The position numbers and the translations under genes were made by a program. A DNA stretch of 64,000 nt, from contig CAMDFX010000013.1 in NCBI GenBank assembly GCA_945897805.1, positions 1-64,000 of the forward strand, given 5' to 3'. Positions 17,155 through 27,729 of the stretch are shown here, piece by piece (position 1 is the first letter of the stretch; the number at the start of each line of letters is the position of its first letter). The stretch comes from Chryseobacterium gleum (GTDB lineage: Bacteria; Bacteroidota; Bacteroidia; Flavobacteriales_D; Crocinitomicaceae). The notes below the pieces were generated by a model. The model worked only from the letters and a program-made list of their open reading frames with translations, searched no databases and had not been told where the DNA came from.

Positions 17155-20061
17155 ATGAAATATAACGAAAGAGTTTGGGCAGGTCATATTATAAGTTGGA
17201 TTCAAGAAGAAATTAAGGACGAGAAAACTATTTTTCAAGATGTAACAAATGATACAGGGATTAAACTTGATTCTGGTAGAACTAAATTTCCTGACGTATT
17301 GCTTTTTACAGATAAGATTTCTGGAATAGTTTTTAATGGCTGGGAGTTGAAATTTCCCGACACAGCTGTTGACAATAATGAAATGCTATTAAACGCCATT
17401 GAAAAAGCAGAAAGACTAAAATCTGATTCTTTTGTAACATGGAATGGATCAGAAGCTATAATATGGAAAATAGAAAATGACACTTACAATATTGGTAATA
17501 TTTCAAAACTTAAAGAATACCAGAAAGAGAAAAATATAGAAACAAGAGAAGATTTAGCTGACCCAATCAAATACAAACAAAACGAGAAAAATCTAAGAAG
17601 TCGTTTAAGACAAATTTTACACGATTTAGAACAACTTTATCTTAACGGACAACTTAAACAGGCAATAGATATTTCCGGAAACTTTATTACTGCTGTTAAA
17701 AAAGCATCTGAAATAATTTTACCTCAATTTAAAAATGAAATTGAAATATTAAAAGGTGCTAACGTAGCTTTTCGTAAAGAATTTAATCAATGGAAAATAT
17801 ATGAAAGCTCAACTTTAAAAATATTAGCTTCATCTTCGAGAAAACCACAAAATGTAATTGAAGAGGAAGTTTTAGCGAAATTTAGTTTCTATAATTTGAT
17901 AGGTAAAATAATTTTCTATCTCACGTTGTCAGAAAATTTATCAGGAAGCCTCAAAAAAATGGAAATTAAAACTTCCAAAAATGTTAAGCAAACATTGGAT
18001 AACTATTTTGATGATGCAAGTAGAATTGATTATCAAGCAGTATTTCAACCATATTTTACAGACAAGATTCATTTTAGTGCAAATGTAAATGAAGCAATTT
18101 TTGCTCTTTTCAATACTATAACGGCTTTTGATTTTGTAATATTACCAACTGATGTAATAGGAACAATTCTTGAAAATTTAGTGCCCAAAGATGAAAAACA
18201 AAAATTTGGGCAATACTTTACATCATCAACACTTGCAAATATGGTGGCATTTCCAGCCATAGAAACAGCTAGTGATTTAGTTTTTGACCCAACCTCAGGT
18301 ACAGGAACATTTCTAAATTCATTTTACCAGATCTTAAATTATCACGGAAATACAAATCATTCTCAACTTTTAAACCAAATTTGGGGTAATGACATTTCAC
18401 ATTTTCCAGCAATTCTTTCTGTTATTAACTTATATAAACAAAAAGTGAAAGATATTGATAATTTCCCAAGAGTGATAAGAGATGATTATTTTAATTTAGA
18501 AACAGGCAAACAAATTGTTTTTCCTGATTCGAGAGATTATACTAAACAAATTTATCAGCCGATTCCAACATTTGATGCGGTTTCAAGTAATTTTCCTTTT
18601 ATTCAGCAAGAGGATATTCCAAATGATATTTTAACTGCATTTTTCAAAGAAAAATTTGAAACAAAACAAAAGGCATTTCTAAAAGATAACACATTTAAAA
18701 TTAACGAAAGAGCAGATTATTTTACTTATTGTATATATAATGCAATTCATTTTTTAAAACCCAACGGACATTTATCAGCAATAACTTCAAATGCTTGGCT
18801 TGGAAAAGAATACGGTTTTCAGTTCAAGAAATTTTTACTCGATAATTTTCATACAAAGTATATTGTAAAAAGTAATGCGGAACATTGGTTTTCAGATTCA
18901 AAAGTTTCAACTATTTTTTCTGTATTTCAGCGAGTAGTCAATGACGAAGCAACAAAATTTGTTACAATAAATTTCAAACTTGAAGACTATTTTGATCACG
19001 AAAATACAGAAATACAATTAAAGCAAATTGAAAATTTTTATAGTGATATTGATATGTGTTCTGATTCAAGAAATAGAAATTGGAAAAAAGATGTAGTTTT
19101 TGAAAACCTTTATCACCGTTTGGATGGATTAGTTAGTGTGAGTATTGTCTCAAATACCGAGCTTATAAAATCAATTTTAAATAAAGACAATTGGGACACA
19201 TTCTTTATTTCCTCAAAGCTTTTTGATAAATTTGACAGCCAAATTATTCAACTATTTCCTGATACAATTGATGCATTTAGAGGGGAAAGAACAGGATGGA
19301 ATGAAATGTTTGTAATTTCATCAAAAGAAACTAAAGAAAGTGGAATTGAAAGTAAATTTTTAGTTCCATATGTCAAAAGTCCATCTGAATTAATCAGACT
19401 TGAATTTGATAATAATTACGAAAACTATCTTTTCGTATGTGACTTACCTATTGAAGAATTAGAGGGAAAATACAAGGGAGCATATAATTGGATTAACAAA
19501 TTTAAAAATTCTAAAAATTCCAATAACACTAAAACTATTCAAGAAACTTGTGCAGGAAATAGACCATTTTGGTATTCATTGCGACCTAAACAAGCAAATA
19601 TTGTTACCGCAATTAACCCATTTGAAAGATTTTTCTTTACATTTTCTTCAAAGCCATTTACCATAGACCAACGTTTGGTGGCAATCACCATAAAAGAAGG
19701 TAACGATATAGAATTAATTTCTGCATTACTGAACTCAATCATTACTTTTTTAACAATAGAAATGAGAGGAACTTCAAGAAATTTAGGAGCCTTGGACTTG
19801 AACGCTAATTATTTTAAAGCATTAAAAGTTTTAGATCCTAACAAGCTTACAGAGGATGACAAAATAAAAATAAAAATAGCATTTCAACCATTAAAAAATA
19901 GTGAAATAGGAACAATTTTTGAAGAATTACAAAATACAGATAGGCTACATTTTGACAAAGTAGTTTTAAAAGCATTTGGAATTGACGACAAAATAATTCC
20001 ATCTTTATATCAAATTTTGAGTTCAGCAGTGAAGGATAGAGTAACATTGAAAGAAAAATAA
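17155..20061 (+). CDS. Large restriction-modification protein: nuclease plus N6-adenine methylase domain
   Basis: 968 residues. The N-terminal ~120 residues have a PD-(D/E)xK nuclease signature (PD at 46-47, then WELK with Glu64 and Lys66). Residues ~330-600 hold a HsdM/type IIG-like methyltransferase: FGQYFTS, motif I FDPTSGTGTF (about 375-384) and GNDI. Motif IV reads SNFPF (about 477-482) instead of the usual NPPY/F. The C-terminal ~350 residues probably recognise DNA. This layout suggests a single-chain type IIG enzyme, or a type I-like methylase with a fused nuclease. The separate methyltransferase just upstream could protect the other strand. The SNFPF variant raises the question whether its own methylation is intact. 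Confidence 0.8.
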   Translation: MKYNERVWAGHIISWIQEEIKDEKTIFQDVTNDTGIKLDSGRTKFPDVLLFTDKISGIVFNGWELKFPDTAVDNNEMLLNAIEKAERLKSDSFVTWNGSEAIIWKIENDTYNIGNISKLKEYQKEKNIETREDLADPIKYKQNEKNLRSRLRQILHDLEQLYLNGQLKQAIDISGNFITAVKKASEIILPQFKNEIEILKGANVAFRKEFNQWKIYESSTLKILASSSRKPQNVIEEEVLAKFSFYNLIGKIIFYLTLSENLSGSLKKMEIKTSKNVKQTLDNYFDDASRIDYQAVFQPYFTDKIHFSANVNEAIFALFNTITAFDFVILPTDVIGTILENLVPKDEKQKFGQYFTSSTLANMVAFPAIETASDLVFDPTSGTGTFLNSFYQILNYHGNTNHSQLLNQIWGNDISHFPAILSVINLYKQKVKDIDNFPRVIRDDYFNLETGKQIVFPDSRDYTKQIYQPIPTFDAVSSNFPFIQQEDIPNDILTAFFKEKFETKQKAFLKDNTFKINERADYFTYCIYNAIHFLKPNGHLSAITSNAWLGKEYGFQFKKFLLDNFHTKYIVKSNAEHWFSDSKVSTIFSVFQRVVNDEATKFVTINFKLEDYFDHENTEIQLKQIENFYSDIDMCSDSRNRNWKKDVVFENLYHRLDGLVSVSIVSNTELIKSILNKDNWDTFFISSKLFDKFDSQIIQLFPDTIDAFRGERTGWNEMFVISSKETKESGIESKFLVPYVKSPSELIRLEFDNNYENYLFVCDLPIEELEGKYKGAYNWINKFKNSKNSNNTKTIQETCAGNRPFWYSLRPKQANIVTAINPFERFFFTFSSKPFTIDQRLVAITIKEGNDIELISALLNSIITFLTIEMRGTSRNLGALDLNANYFKALKVLDPNKLTEDDKIKIKIAFQPLKNSEIGTIFEELQNTDRLHFDKVVLKAFGIDDKIIPSLYQILSSAVKDRVTLKEK

Positions 20062-20134
20062 AATGACGACGACCGAGAAAAGAACCACAAAACCTTTGCT
20101 TATTTTGACAGTCTAACATTAAAATTTTGCCACA

Positions 20135-21445
20135 ATGAAAAAATTAGTACTTCTAACAATTATCGGTTTGACAAGTTTATTCCAAACGACAAAAGCACAA
20201 ACCCTTTATTTTCCTCCACTAGGCAGCGCGGCTACTTGGGACACCATATCTCCATCTTCACTGGGCTGGTGCTTAAATGAAATTGATACCTTGTATGATT
20301 ATTTACAGCAGCAAGACACCAAAGGTTTTATTGTTTTAAAAGACGGCAAAATAGTTTTAGAAAAATACTTTGGAACTTTTACAAAAGATAGTTTATGGTA
20401 TTGGGCATCAGCAGGAAAGACAATTACCTCTTTTTTAGTTGGCAAAGCACAAGAAGAAAATTATTTATCTATAACAGACACTTCATCAACATACTTAGGA
20501 GCAGCTTGGACAAATTGCACGACAATTCAAGAAAACAAAATTAAAATCAGAAATCAACTAACAATGACTTCGGGTCTGGACGATGGTGTTCCTGACAATC
20601 ATTGCACCATTGACACTTGTTTAAACTATTTAGCTGATGCAGGAACTCGTTGGGCATATCACAATGGACCTTATACTCTTTTAGAAAGCGTTTTGACAAC
20701 TGCAATTGGTCAACCTATTAATTCATACACTTCCAATAAACTAAAATTAAAGACTGGAATGAATGGTGCTTGGGCATTTAATGGTTACGACAATGTTTTT
20801 TACAGCAAAGTGCGAAGTATGGCTCGTTTTGGTTTATTAATTCAAAATAACTGCATCTGGAATAACGATACATTGCTTCACGACACTGCATACATTCAGC
20901 AAATGACCAACACTTCTCAAAATCTAAATCTTTCATACGGTTATCTTTGGTGGTTAAATGGAAAAGCATCTTATATGGCGCCAACTTTACAAAATATTTT
21001 CCCCGGTCCTTATGCACCAGCAGCACCAACTGATATGATTGCTGGACTTGGAAAAAACGGACAAATCGTAAGTGTTTCAAAAAGTGCAGGTTTAGTGGTC
21101 ATAAGAATGGGTAACCAAGTAAGTAATGGTGAAGTGCCGACACAATTTTGCAATAAGATTTGGGAAAAGTTAAATGCCGTAATGTGCAATGAAACAGCAA
21201 TTAATGAAAATATTTCAAATATGGAGACAATTTCAATTTTTCCAAATCCTGCAAATACAGAAATAAATATTGTAGTGCCTTTAAACGAAAATACTCAAAT
21301 TGAAATTTCAAATGCGATGGGCCAATTGATTATTAAAGACCAAAACAAAAACAAAATTGACATTTCAAACTTGACAAATGGTCTATATTATATCACAGTA
21401 AAACAGGGACAAAAAAGCCATTCACAAAAACTAATTAAGTATTAA
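20135..21445 (+). CDS. Secreted serine hydrolase (class C beta-lactamase fold) with T9SS sorting domain
   Basis: 436 residues. Signal peptide 1-21. The nucleophile motif SxxK is SAGK at 92-95, the Tyr motif is YHN at 175-177, and GLGKNGQ near residue 308 is probably the KTG-equivalent strand. The fold is that of class C beta-lactamases and esterases; most such solo proteins are esterases or peptidases, so antibiotic resistance should not be assumed. The last ~75 residues are a T9SS sorting domain (IFPNPANTEINI, GLYYITVKQG). Exported by the type IX system. It follows the restriction genes after 73 bases but probably has its own promoter. A terminator follows at 21577. Confidence 0.87.
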   Translation: MKKLVLLTIIGLTSLFQTTKAQTLYFPPLGSAATWDTISPSSLGWCLNEIDTLYDYLQQQDTKGFIVLKDGKIVLEKYFGTFTKDSLWYWASAGKTITSFLVGKAQEENYLSITDTSSTYLGAAWTNCTTIQENKIKIRNQLTMTSGLDDGVPDNHCTIDTCLNYLADAGTRWAYHNGPYTLLESVLTTAIGQPINSYTSNKLKLKTGMNGAWAFNGYDNVFYSKVRSMARFGLLIQNNCIWNNDTLLHDTAYIQQMTNTSQNLNLSYGYLWWLNGKASYMAPTLQNIFPGPYAPAAPTDMIAGLGKNGQIVSVSKSAGLVVIRMGNQVSNGEVPTQFCNKIWEKLNAVMCNETAINENISNMETISIFPNPANTEINIVVPLNENTQIEISNAMGQLIIKDQNKNKIDISNLTNGLYYITVKQGQKSHSQKLIKY

Positions 21446-21576
21446 TGAAAGCGGTGCTGAGATTATTTGTTCGTTAAGGAAATTCAAATTTACTGAATGA
21501 TAGTTCTGTAATTTATCGCCTGAAGCAACAGACCTTAAATCGAAGGGTTTTAAAAAAAACGGATATTTAAGAAGAT

Positions 21577-21603
21577 AGCCGTCCTAGTGATTGGACGGTT
21601 TTT
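21577..21603 (+). terminator. Rho-independent terminator
   Basis: AGCCGTCC (21577-21584), an 8-base loop, then GGACGGTT (21593-21600) and a short T-run. It lies about 130 bases after the serine hydrolase gene. Confidence 0.6.
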
Positions 21604-21753
21604 GAAACGCACTAAAAAGTGTAAACGATTGAGATAGCGATAGCTCATCGATAGAAGTCGCTTTTTAGAAGTTTTGAAAATGCTGTAGTTTACGGAAGCA
21701 AGTTCAATCACGGAGACTTGATTACCTGCGGTGCGACTGCGTGGTTTCTTTTG

Positions 21754-21785
21754 TTACTTTACTTTCATCAAGGAAAGAAAAGTAA
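21754..21785. repeat. Palindromic repeat, 13-bp arms
   Basis: TTACTTTACTTTC (21754-21766) and GAAAGAAAAGTAA (21773-21785) pair with one mismatch around a 6-base loop. Hairpins of this wording are familiar as dispersed intergenic elements in Bacteroidota. Confidence 0.55.
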
Positions 21786-22027
21786 AAATCTAAGGCGGAA
21801 AGATTATTTTGATATTTAACGTAAATTGATAGTCAGCACATCAAAATAAATCCCTCTTTCTCTGAAAACTTATTTTCAATCAAGGATAAATTCTAATTTT
21901 GTAATTCAAAATTTCATTTCTCAAGCTTGAATTAGCAAACAAAATCAAGTCTTTCATGTTTATTCAAGCAGTCAATTTTTTAAAGTATTAAATTACGATT
22001 TTCCAATAAGTTTCGCAAACAATCTCC

Positions 22028-23260
22028 ATGAAAAGACTCATATTTCCTATCGTTTTATTTTCCATCTTAATCCTCGCTGAAATTGGTTCCTATTTTGCCA
22101 TTCGCACTTTTTTCCTCGAACAAAAATCGCAACTTAAATGGTTTAATTGGATTTGGATCGTTTGCACGGTATTGCTTTACGCTTCTGTTTTTGGAAGTCG
22201 AATGATGCAAAGCAATTTTGCTAAAAACTTACTGGTCAATATTTTCTTTTTGATTTTGATTGCCAAATTGGTCGTTGCATTCACATTTTTTATCACCTCT
22301 ATAATTCAGTTTATCAAAGGATTATTTGTTGCAAATTCTGCCGTTTCTGGTGTTGCAACAGATTTTAGTAGAAGGCAATTTGCTGGTAAAATAGCACTCG
22401 GTTTTGCGGCTCTTCCATTGGGCACAATGACTTATGGAATGATTAAAACAGCTTACGATTTCAAAATTCACCGTCCAAAAATTAAATTTTCAACCTTACC
22501 GAAAGCTTTTCATGGATTGAAAATTGTCCAAATTTCTGACATTCACACCGGAAGTTTGCAAGGAAATCGCCAACTGCAAAAAGCATTCGACTTGATCAAA
22601 ACAGAAAAACCAGATGTGATTTTTTTTACTGGAGATATTGTCAATAATCGCACAGATGAAGCATTTCCGTACATTCCGATTTTATCGCAATTATCGGCGC
22701 CGCTGGGCGTTTACAGTATTCTGGGAAACCACGATTACGGAGATTACCACCAGTGGGAAACCGCAGAAGAAAAAGCGCACAATATGAAGCAAATGCATGA
22801 TTTGCACAAAAAATTGGGTTGGAAATTGCTTTTGAATGAACACGTTGTCCTTGAAAAAGACGGAGAGAAAATTGGCGTCGTAGGAATCGAAAATTGGGGT
22901 GCAAACTTGAATTTCAAGAAATACGGAAAATTCACCGAAGCCAAAAAAGGGTCAGAGCACTTGCCTTTCAAAATTTTACTTTCACACGATCCAAGTCATT
23001 ACACTGCTGAAATCAAGGACCAACACACCGACATCGATTTGACACTTTCTGGCCACACCCACGGTTTTCAATTCGGGATAGAAATCCCAGGTTTCAAATG
23101 GAGTCCATCGCAATACATTTATCCCCAATGGGCTGGTTTATATCCCAATGGAAACCAATATTTGTACGTAAACCGCGGTTTAGGCTGCTTGGGATACATG
23201 GGCAGAGTAGGGATTCGCCCTGAGATTACGGTGATTGAGTTGCAATCTGCGGTAGTTTAA
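22028..23260 (+). CDS. Membrane-anchored metallophosphoesterase (YkuE-like)
   Basis: 410 residues. Four hydrophobic segments (about 1-29, 40-57, 68-100 and 118-138), then a calcineurin-type phosphoesterase domain. Metal ligands are visible in order: DIH (171-173), GDIVNN (about 209), GNHD (about 235), SHD (about 318) and SGHTHG (about 345). The order and spacing fit the YkuE-type family, whose members act on phospho-lipids or nucleotides at the cell envelope. The substrate is unknown. The gene is transcribed towards groEL on the opposite strand. Confidence 0.88.
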   Translation: MKRLIFPIVLFSILILAEIGSYFAIRTFFLEQKSQLKWFNWIWIVCTVLLYASVFGSRMMQSNFAKNLLVNIFFLILIAKLVVAFTFFITSIIQFIKGLFVANSAVSGVATDFSRRQFAGKIALGFAALPLGTMTYGMIKTAYDFKIHRPKIKFSTLPKAFHGLKIVQISDIHTGSLQGNRQLQKAFDLIKTEKPDVIFFTGDIVNNRTDEAFPYIPILSQLSAPLGVYSILGNHDYGDYHQWETAEEKAHNMKQMHDLHKKLGWKLLLNEHVVLEKDGEKIGVVGIENWGANLNFKKYGKFTEAKKGSEHLPFKILLSHDPSHYTAEIKDQHTDIDLTLSGHTHGFQFGIEIPGFKWSPSQYIYPQWAGLYPNGNQYLYVNRGLGCLGYMGRVGIRPEITVIELQSAVV

Positions 23261-23695
23261 ATTTTATTAGGAGCTATTTCCTGCCATTCGTTACATTCCC
23301 GATTGAAAAAATCGGGAGATTTTCACTACTGTCTGGGCTAGGAAACCTCCCCCGTCCTAAAACAGAGAAGGCATTCTATATAGCGACGTTCCGTTCTATC
23401 TGAATCAATCAGGAAGAGGGAACGAAAAAAGAGCCGCTTAAAGCGACTCTTTATATGTGTTGTAAAAATAATAAATCTATCCGAAACTAGAGTAAAAAAA
23501 GACCCGCTTCGCTATTAGACGCAAGACTGAAGACTCGTTGCTTCACAACTATTAGACTAAATTACTGCAGTTGTTTCGCAACTAAACGATTAACCTAGCG
23601 ATTAACCGCAGAAAATAAAGTCTTAAAATCCTAAAATCCTAATATCTTAGAGTCTTTTATCTAATGTCTATCGTCTAATGTCTGAACGTCTCCAA
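23261..23695. other. Intergenic, hairpins and low-complexity repeats
   Basis: CCCGATT (23298-23304) pairs with AATCGGG (23310-23316) after the phosphoesterase gene; a weak terminator is possible. From about 23510 to 23690 the sequence is rich in gtctaa- and taaaatcc-type short repeats (for example tctaatgtct twice, four bases apart). No gene is seen. Confidence 0.45.
23428..23452 (-). terminator. Rho-independent terminator downstream of groEL
   Basis: AAAGAGCCGCTT and AAGCGACTCTTT pair with one mismatch. On the minus strand the stem is followed by a T-run (CTCTTTTTTCG), so it ends minus-strand transcription from groEL. It could also serve the plus-strand gene. Confidence 0.6.
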
Positions 23696-25330
<1,635 letters not shown>

Positions 25331-25353
25331 TTAAAATTTTAAATGATTTAACC

Positions 25354-25629
25354 TTAGATTATTCCGTAGATATCTGCTTCTTTCATGATCAAGAAGGTCT
25401 TTCCATCTAACTTGATTTCTGTTCCAGAATATTGTCCATAAATGACATTATCCCCAACTTTTACAGTCATTGGCTCATCTTTTTTACCATTTCCAACAGC
25501 GATGACAACCCCTTTTAATGGTTTCTCTTTCGCCGTGTCCGGAATGATGATCCCACTTGCTGTTTTTTGTTCTGCTGGCGCTGCTTCAATAAGAACGCGG
25601 TCCGCCAATGGTTTAAATGATGTTGACAT
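25354..25629 (-). CDS. groS: Co-chaperonin GroES
   Basis: 91 residues from the ATG at 25629 ([20 protein letters not shown]). The frame stays open further upstream to 25686, but those extra 19 residues are not found in GroES, so the inner ATG is chosen. Typical elements are the mobile loop region ([18 protein letters not shown]), [15 protein letters not shown] and the [11 protein letters not shown] end. It caps the GroEL ring. First gene of the groS-groL operon. I found no CIRCE operator (TTAGCACTC-N9-GAGTGCTAA) upstream, so HrcA control is not evident here. Confidence 0.97.
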   Translation of the reverse strand: MSTSFKPLADRVLIEAAPAEQKTASGIIIPDTAKEKPLKGVVIAVGNGKKDEPMTVKVGDNVIYGQYSGTEIKLDGKTFLIMKEADIYGII

Positions 25630-25781
25630 GTGAATATAAAATTTAATATGTTCACCATACTTCGCCCAATTTTGTGCCACGCTCATAAATGCGACATTTT
25701 AACATTGAAGAGGAAATTTTAGCACAAAAAAAATGCCAGTACTGACATACTGACATTTAAAATATTTTGTAGAAATCTATT

Positions 25782-26066
25782 CTATTGAACTGGCTTGTTT
25801 TGTCCTTGTTCAGCAGCTGGAGTTTCTTTAACAACTTGTTTTTTCGGTGTAGATTGAATTGTCAAAACAATACTCAAAACCATAATCATACCTGCCAAAG
25901 TCCAAGTTGATTTATCGATGAAATCATTCGTTTTTTGAACACCGCCCAATTGTGAAGCAGCACCAAAATCTGACGATAAACCTCCACCTTTTGGATTTTG
26001 AATAAATACAACAACAATCAGTAAAATACTGGCTAAAATGATGATGATTGATAATAAAGCTCCCAT
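25782..26066 (-). CDS. secG: Preprotein translocase subunit SecG
   Basis: 94 residues: helix (about 4-23), FIQNPKGGGLSSDFGAASQLGG, second helix (about 52-71) and a polar tail ending in Gln/Pro. The QNPKGGGL-type loop and two-helix topology are diagnostic for SecG, the accessory subunit of the SecYEG channel. It lies 5 bases after the TPR protein gene in the cluster miaB - sigma-54 activator - lptE - TPR - secG, all on the minus strand with very short gaps, so it is probably co-transcribed with them. Confidence 0.93.
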   Translation of the reverse strand: MGALLSIIIILASILLIVVVFIQNPKGGGLSSDFGAASQLGGVQKTNDFIDKSTWTLAGMIMVLSIVLTIQSTPKKQVVKETPAAEQGQNKPVQ

Positions 26067-26071
26067 TTGTG

Positions 26072-27196
26072 TTATTTTAATTTTTCTTTTAATTCTTCAA
26101 TTCGATTTGCAAAGAAAATCTTTTTTTCTGGATTTGTCAACATTAAATGTTCATAAGCGACAATTGCCTTTGGAAAATTACCTTGAATTGCGAAAATATT
26201 TGCCAAAGTTTCAGTGTAAATTAGACTATCTGGATTGACACTTTCTTTCGCTTTTTTGGAAGGAGAATAAAATTCTTTTTGCGGTCTGGAAATACTTGGT
26301 TCCTTCTCGATAAATTTATTTATTATTCTATCTATTTGTTTTTCAATTACTTTAATTTCTTCCTCCGCATTTTCTTTCTCTTTTGGATGTGAAGTTTGCT
26401 TAGGTTGTTCACCCATTTTTAACCAAGAAGTAAAACTTCTTTTCTCTGTAAAATCTGCCTTTTCAATTGTTGAAATCTCTGGTTCAATTTGTTCAGAAAT
26501 TTTTTCTTCAATTTCAATTTTTTTCTGCTCTGGAACCGAATTTTCTAAATTTTCATTGTAAACATTCGCCACAACTTGTGAAATAATCTCCAAATTCAGC
26601 TCATCATCTTGGTTAATCTTATCTGAATGTAGATTTATTTCTTCAACAGGAATTTCTTTTTTAGAAATGTCATTTATTGATTCAATTTCTTGTTCAATGT
26701 TGCTTTCAATTACTTCAACTTTTTCAATTTTCGGCTCCTCTTCAATTACTTCAATTACTTCAATTGTTTCAGAAATTGTTTCAGGTTCATTTGCCAAAAG
26801 CACAACTTCTTCATCTTCAACTTTTATTTCGCGTTTGGGAAGTGTTTCAACAACAATTTTTTCTTCAATTTCAGTTTCAACGATTTCCAGAACAGTTTCA
26901 GTTTCCGTCAATTTTTCAACAACAGTTTGAATTGATTCTTCAATGCTTTCTGGTTGATTAACCGATTCTCCATGAATCAAATCATACAATTTCATTCTGT
27001 CTGAAATGCGGTAAGCATGTTTTTGTAAAGCATCTTCAAATCCAAAGTCGTTTTGATTGGAAAGTGCTTTTAAATATAAAATTGAAAATATCTGTGAATA
27101 GGGATATTTTTCAGTCAATTCTTTCAACGCTGGAATTTCTTGTCCTAAACAAGAAGCGGGATCTGCAATTCTAGTGGATATTTGATCTAAATTCAT
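26072..27196 (-). CDS. TPR-like protein with long acidic low-complexity middle
   Basis: 374 residues without signal peptide. The N-terminal ~90 residues are helical (ALKELTEKYPYSQIF). Residues ~90-250 are extremely rich in Glu, Ile and Val with repeated EVIE/EEI patterns. The last ~60 residues contain one TPR-like unit (LANIFAIQGNFPKAIVAYEHLMLTNP). It is known in this phylum as a conserved but uncharacterised neighbour of lptE and secG. It may be a scaffold whose acidic linker separates two binding parts. The gene lies 2 bases before lptE's end, so it is translated from the same message. Confidence 0.8.
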   Translation of the reverse strand: MNLDQISTRIADPASCLGQEIPALKELTEKYPYSQIFSILYLKALSNQNDFGFEDALQKHAYRISDRMKLYDLIHGESVNQPESIEESIQTVVEKLTETETVLEIVETEIEEKIVVETLPKREIKVEDEEVVLLANEPETISETIEVIEVIEEEPKIEKVEVIESNIEQEIESINDISKKEIPVEEINLHSDKINQDDELNLEIISQVVANVYNENLENSVPEQKKIEIEEKISEQIEPEISTIEKADFTEKRSFTSWLKMGEQPKQTSHPKEKENAEEEIKVIEKQIDRIINKFIEKEPSISRPQKEFYSPSKKAKESVNPDSLIYTETLANIFAIQGNFPKAIVAYEHLMLTNPEKKIFFANRIEELKEKLK

Positions 27197-27198
27197 AC

Positions 27199-27729
27199 TT
27201 ACCAGTTTGAAAGTATTTTATTGATAACGTCTTGCACAATTTGCTTATTTATTTCTTCCAATAGTTGATTTTCAACAGCCGATAAATCTAAATTTGAATC
27301 ATAATCTGCAAATCGTGTGCTTGTCAAAGTCATTTTGTTTTCAGAAATCGGTTCGTTTTCCAATGGTTCTACATTGATGAAAATGGTATAATTTGTAGAA
27401 ATTGTCAGTCTATTTCGTGCCGCCACATCACCTGCTTGCAAGGCGATTGGCGTAATCGAATAACTTGTGATTGTGCCTTCAATATTCACTTGGGAAGAAT
27501 CCAAATTATTGCTTAATTTCAATCGCGTGTTGTTTTGAATTCCGTCTTTGATGGCTTCGGTCAATTGCGCGGGAAAACTCAAGTTGGCATTGGGCGCGTT
27601 GTTTTCCAGTGTTTTGAGAGTAAATTTTATCCAACGAGGATCCATAGAACCAGCGTCTTTGAAGGAAACACTGGTTGGCCAGCAAGACGCTAGTGAACCT
27701 AATAACAATATGTAAATCAATACTTTCAT
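27199..27729 (-). CDS. lptE: LptE-like LPS assembly lipoprotein
   Basis: 176 residues. A lipoprotein signal ends LASC (Cys16), followed by the start VSFKDAGS and an alpha/beta body (FTLKTLENNAPNANLSFPAQLTEAI-type pattern split over residues ~36-60, then VNIEGTITSYSITPIAL). This is the Bacteroidota LptE family, the partner plug of the LptD channel that inserts lipopolysaccharide into the outer membrane. It directly abuts the sigma-54 activator gene (ends at 27730). The function call is by family similarity and the conserved neighbourhood with secG. Confidence 0.85.
   Translation of the reverse strand: MKVLIYILLLGSLASCWPTSVSFKDAGSMDPRWIKFTLKTLENNAPNANLSFPAQLTEAIKDGIQNNTRLKLSNNLDSSQVNIEGTITSYSITPIALQAGDVAARNRLTISTNYTIFINVEPLENEPISENKMTLTSTRFADYDSNLDLSAVENQLLEEINKQIVQDVINKILSNW

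Larger units (their letters stand above)
21446..22027. other. Intergenic region with terminator and palindromic repeat
   Basis: It holds the terminator at 21577-21603 and the hairpin repeat at 21754-21785. The stretch between them (tgcggtgcgactgcgtgg) resembles dispersed non-coding repeats common in this phylum. No gene is seen. Confidence 0.5.

Noticed and set aside
20135..21445. Antibiotic-resistance beta-lactamase
   Set aside because: Only the class C fold is shown. The T9SS tail and motif variants (YHN, no clear KTG) fit an esterase or peptidase as well, so no resistance claim is made.
25630..25686. Longer GroES start
   Set aside because: The added 19 residues are not found in GroES proteins; the inner ATG at 25629 gives the standard N-terminus.
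25630..25700. Sigma-54 site (TGGCAC...TGGGC) before groES
   Set aside because: The distance between the GG and GC elements is 11 rather than 10 bases and the second half is poor. It was tempting only because a sigma-54 activator gene is close.
26667..26961. Ser/Phe-rich plus-strand ORFs
   Set aside because: Antisense of the Glu-rich linker region of the TPR protein; the composition comes from the repeats there.
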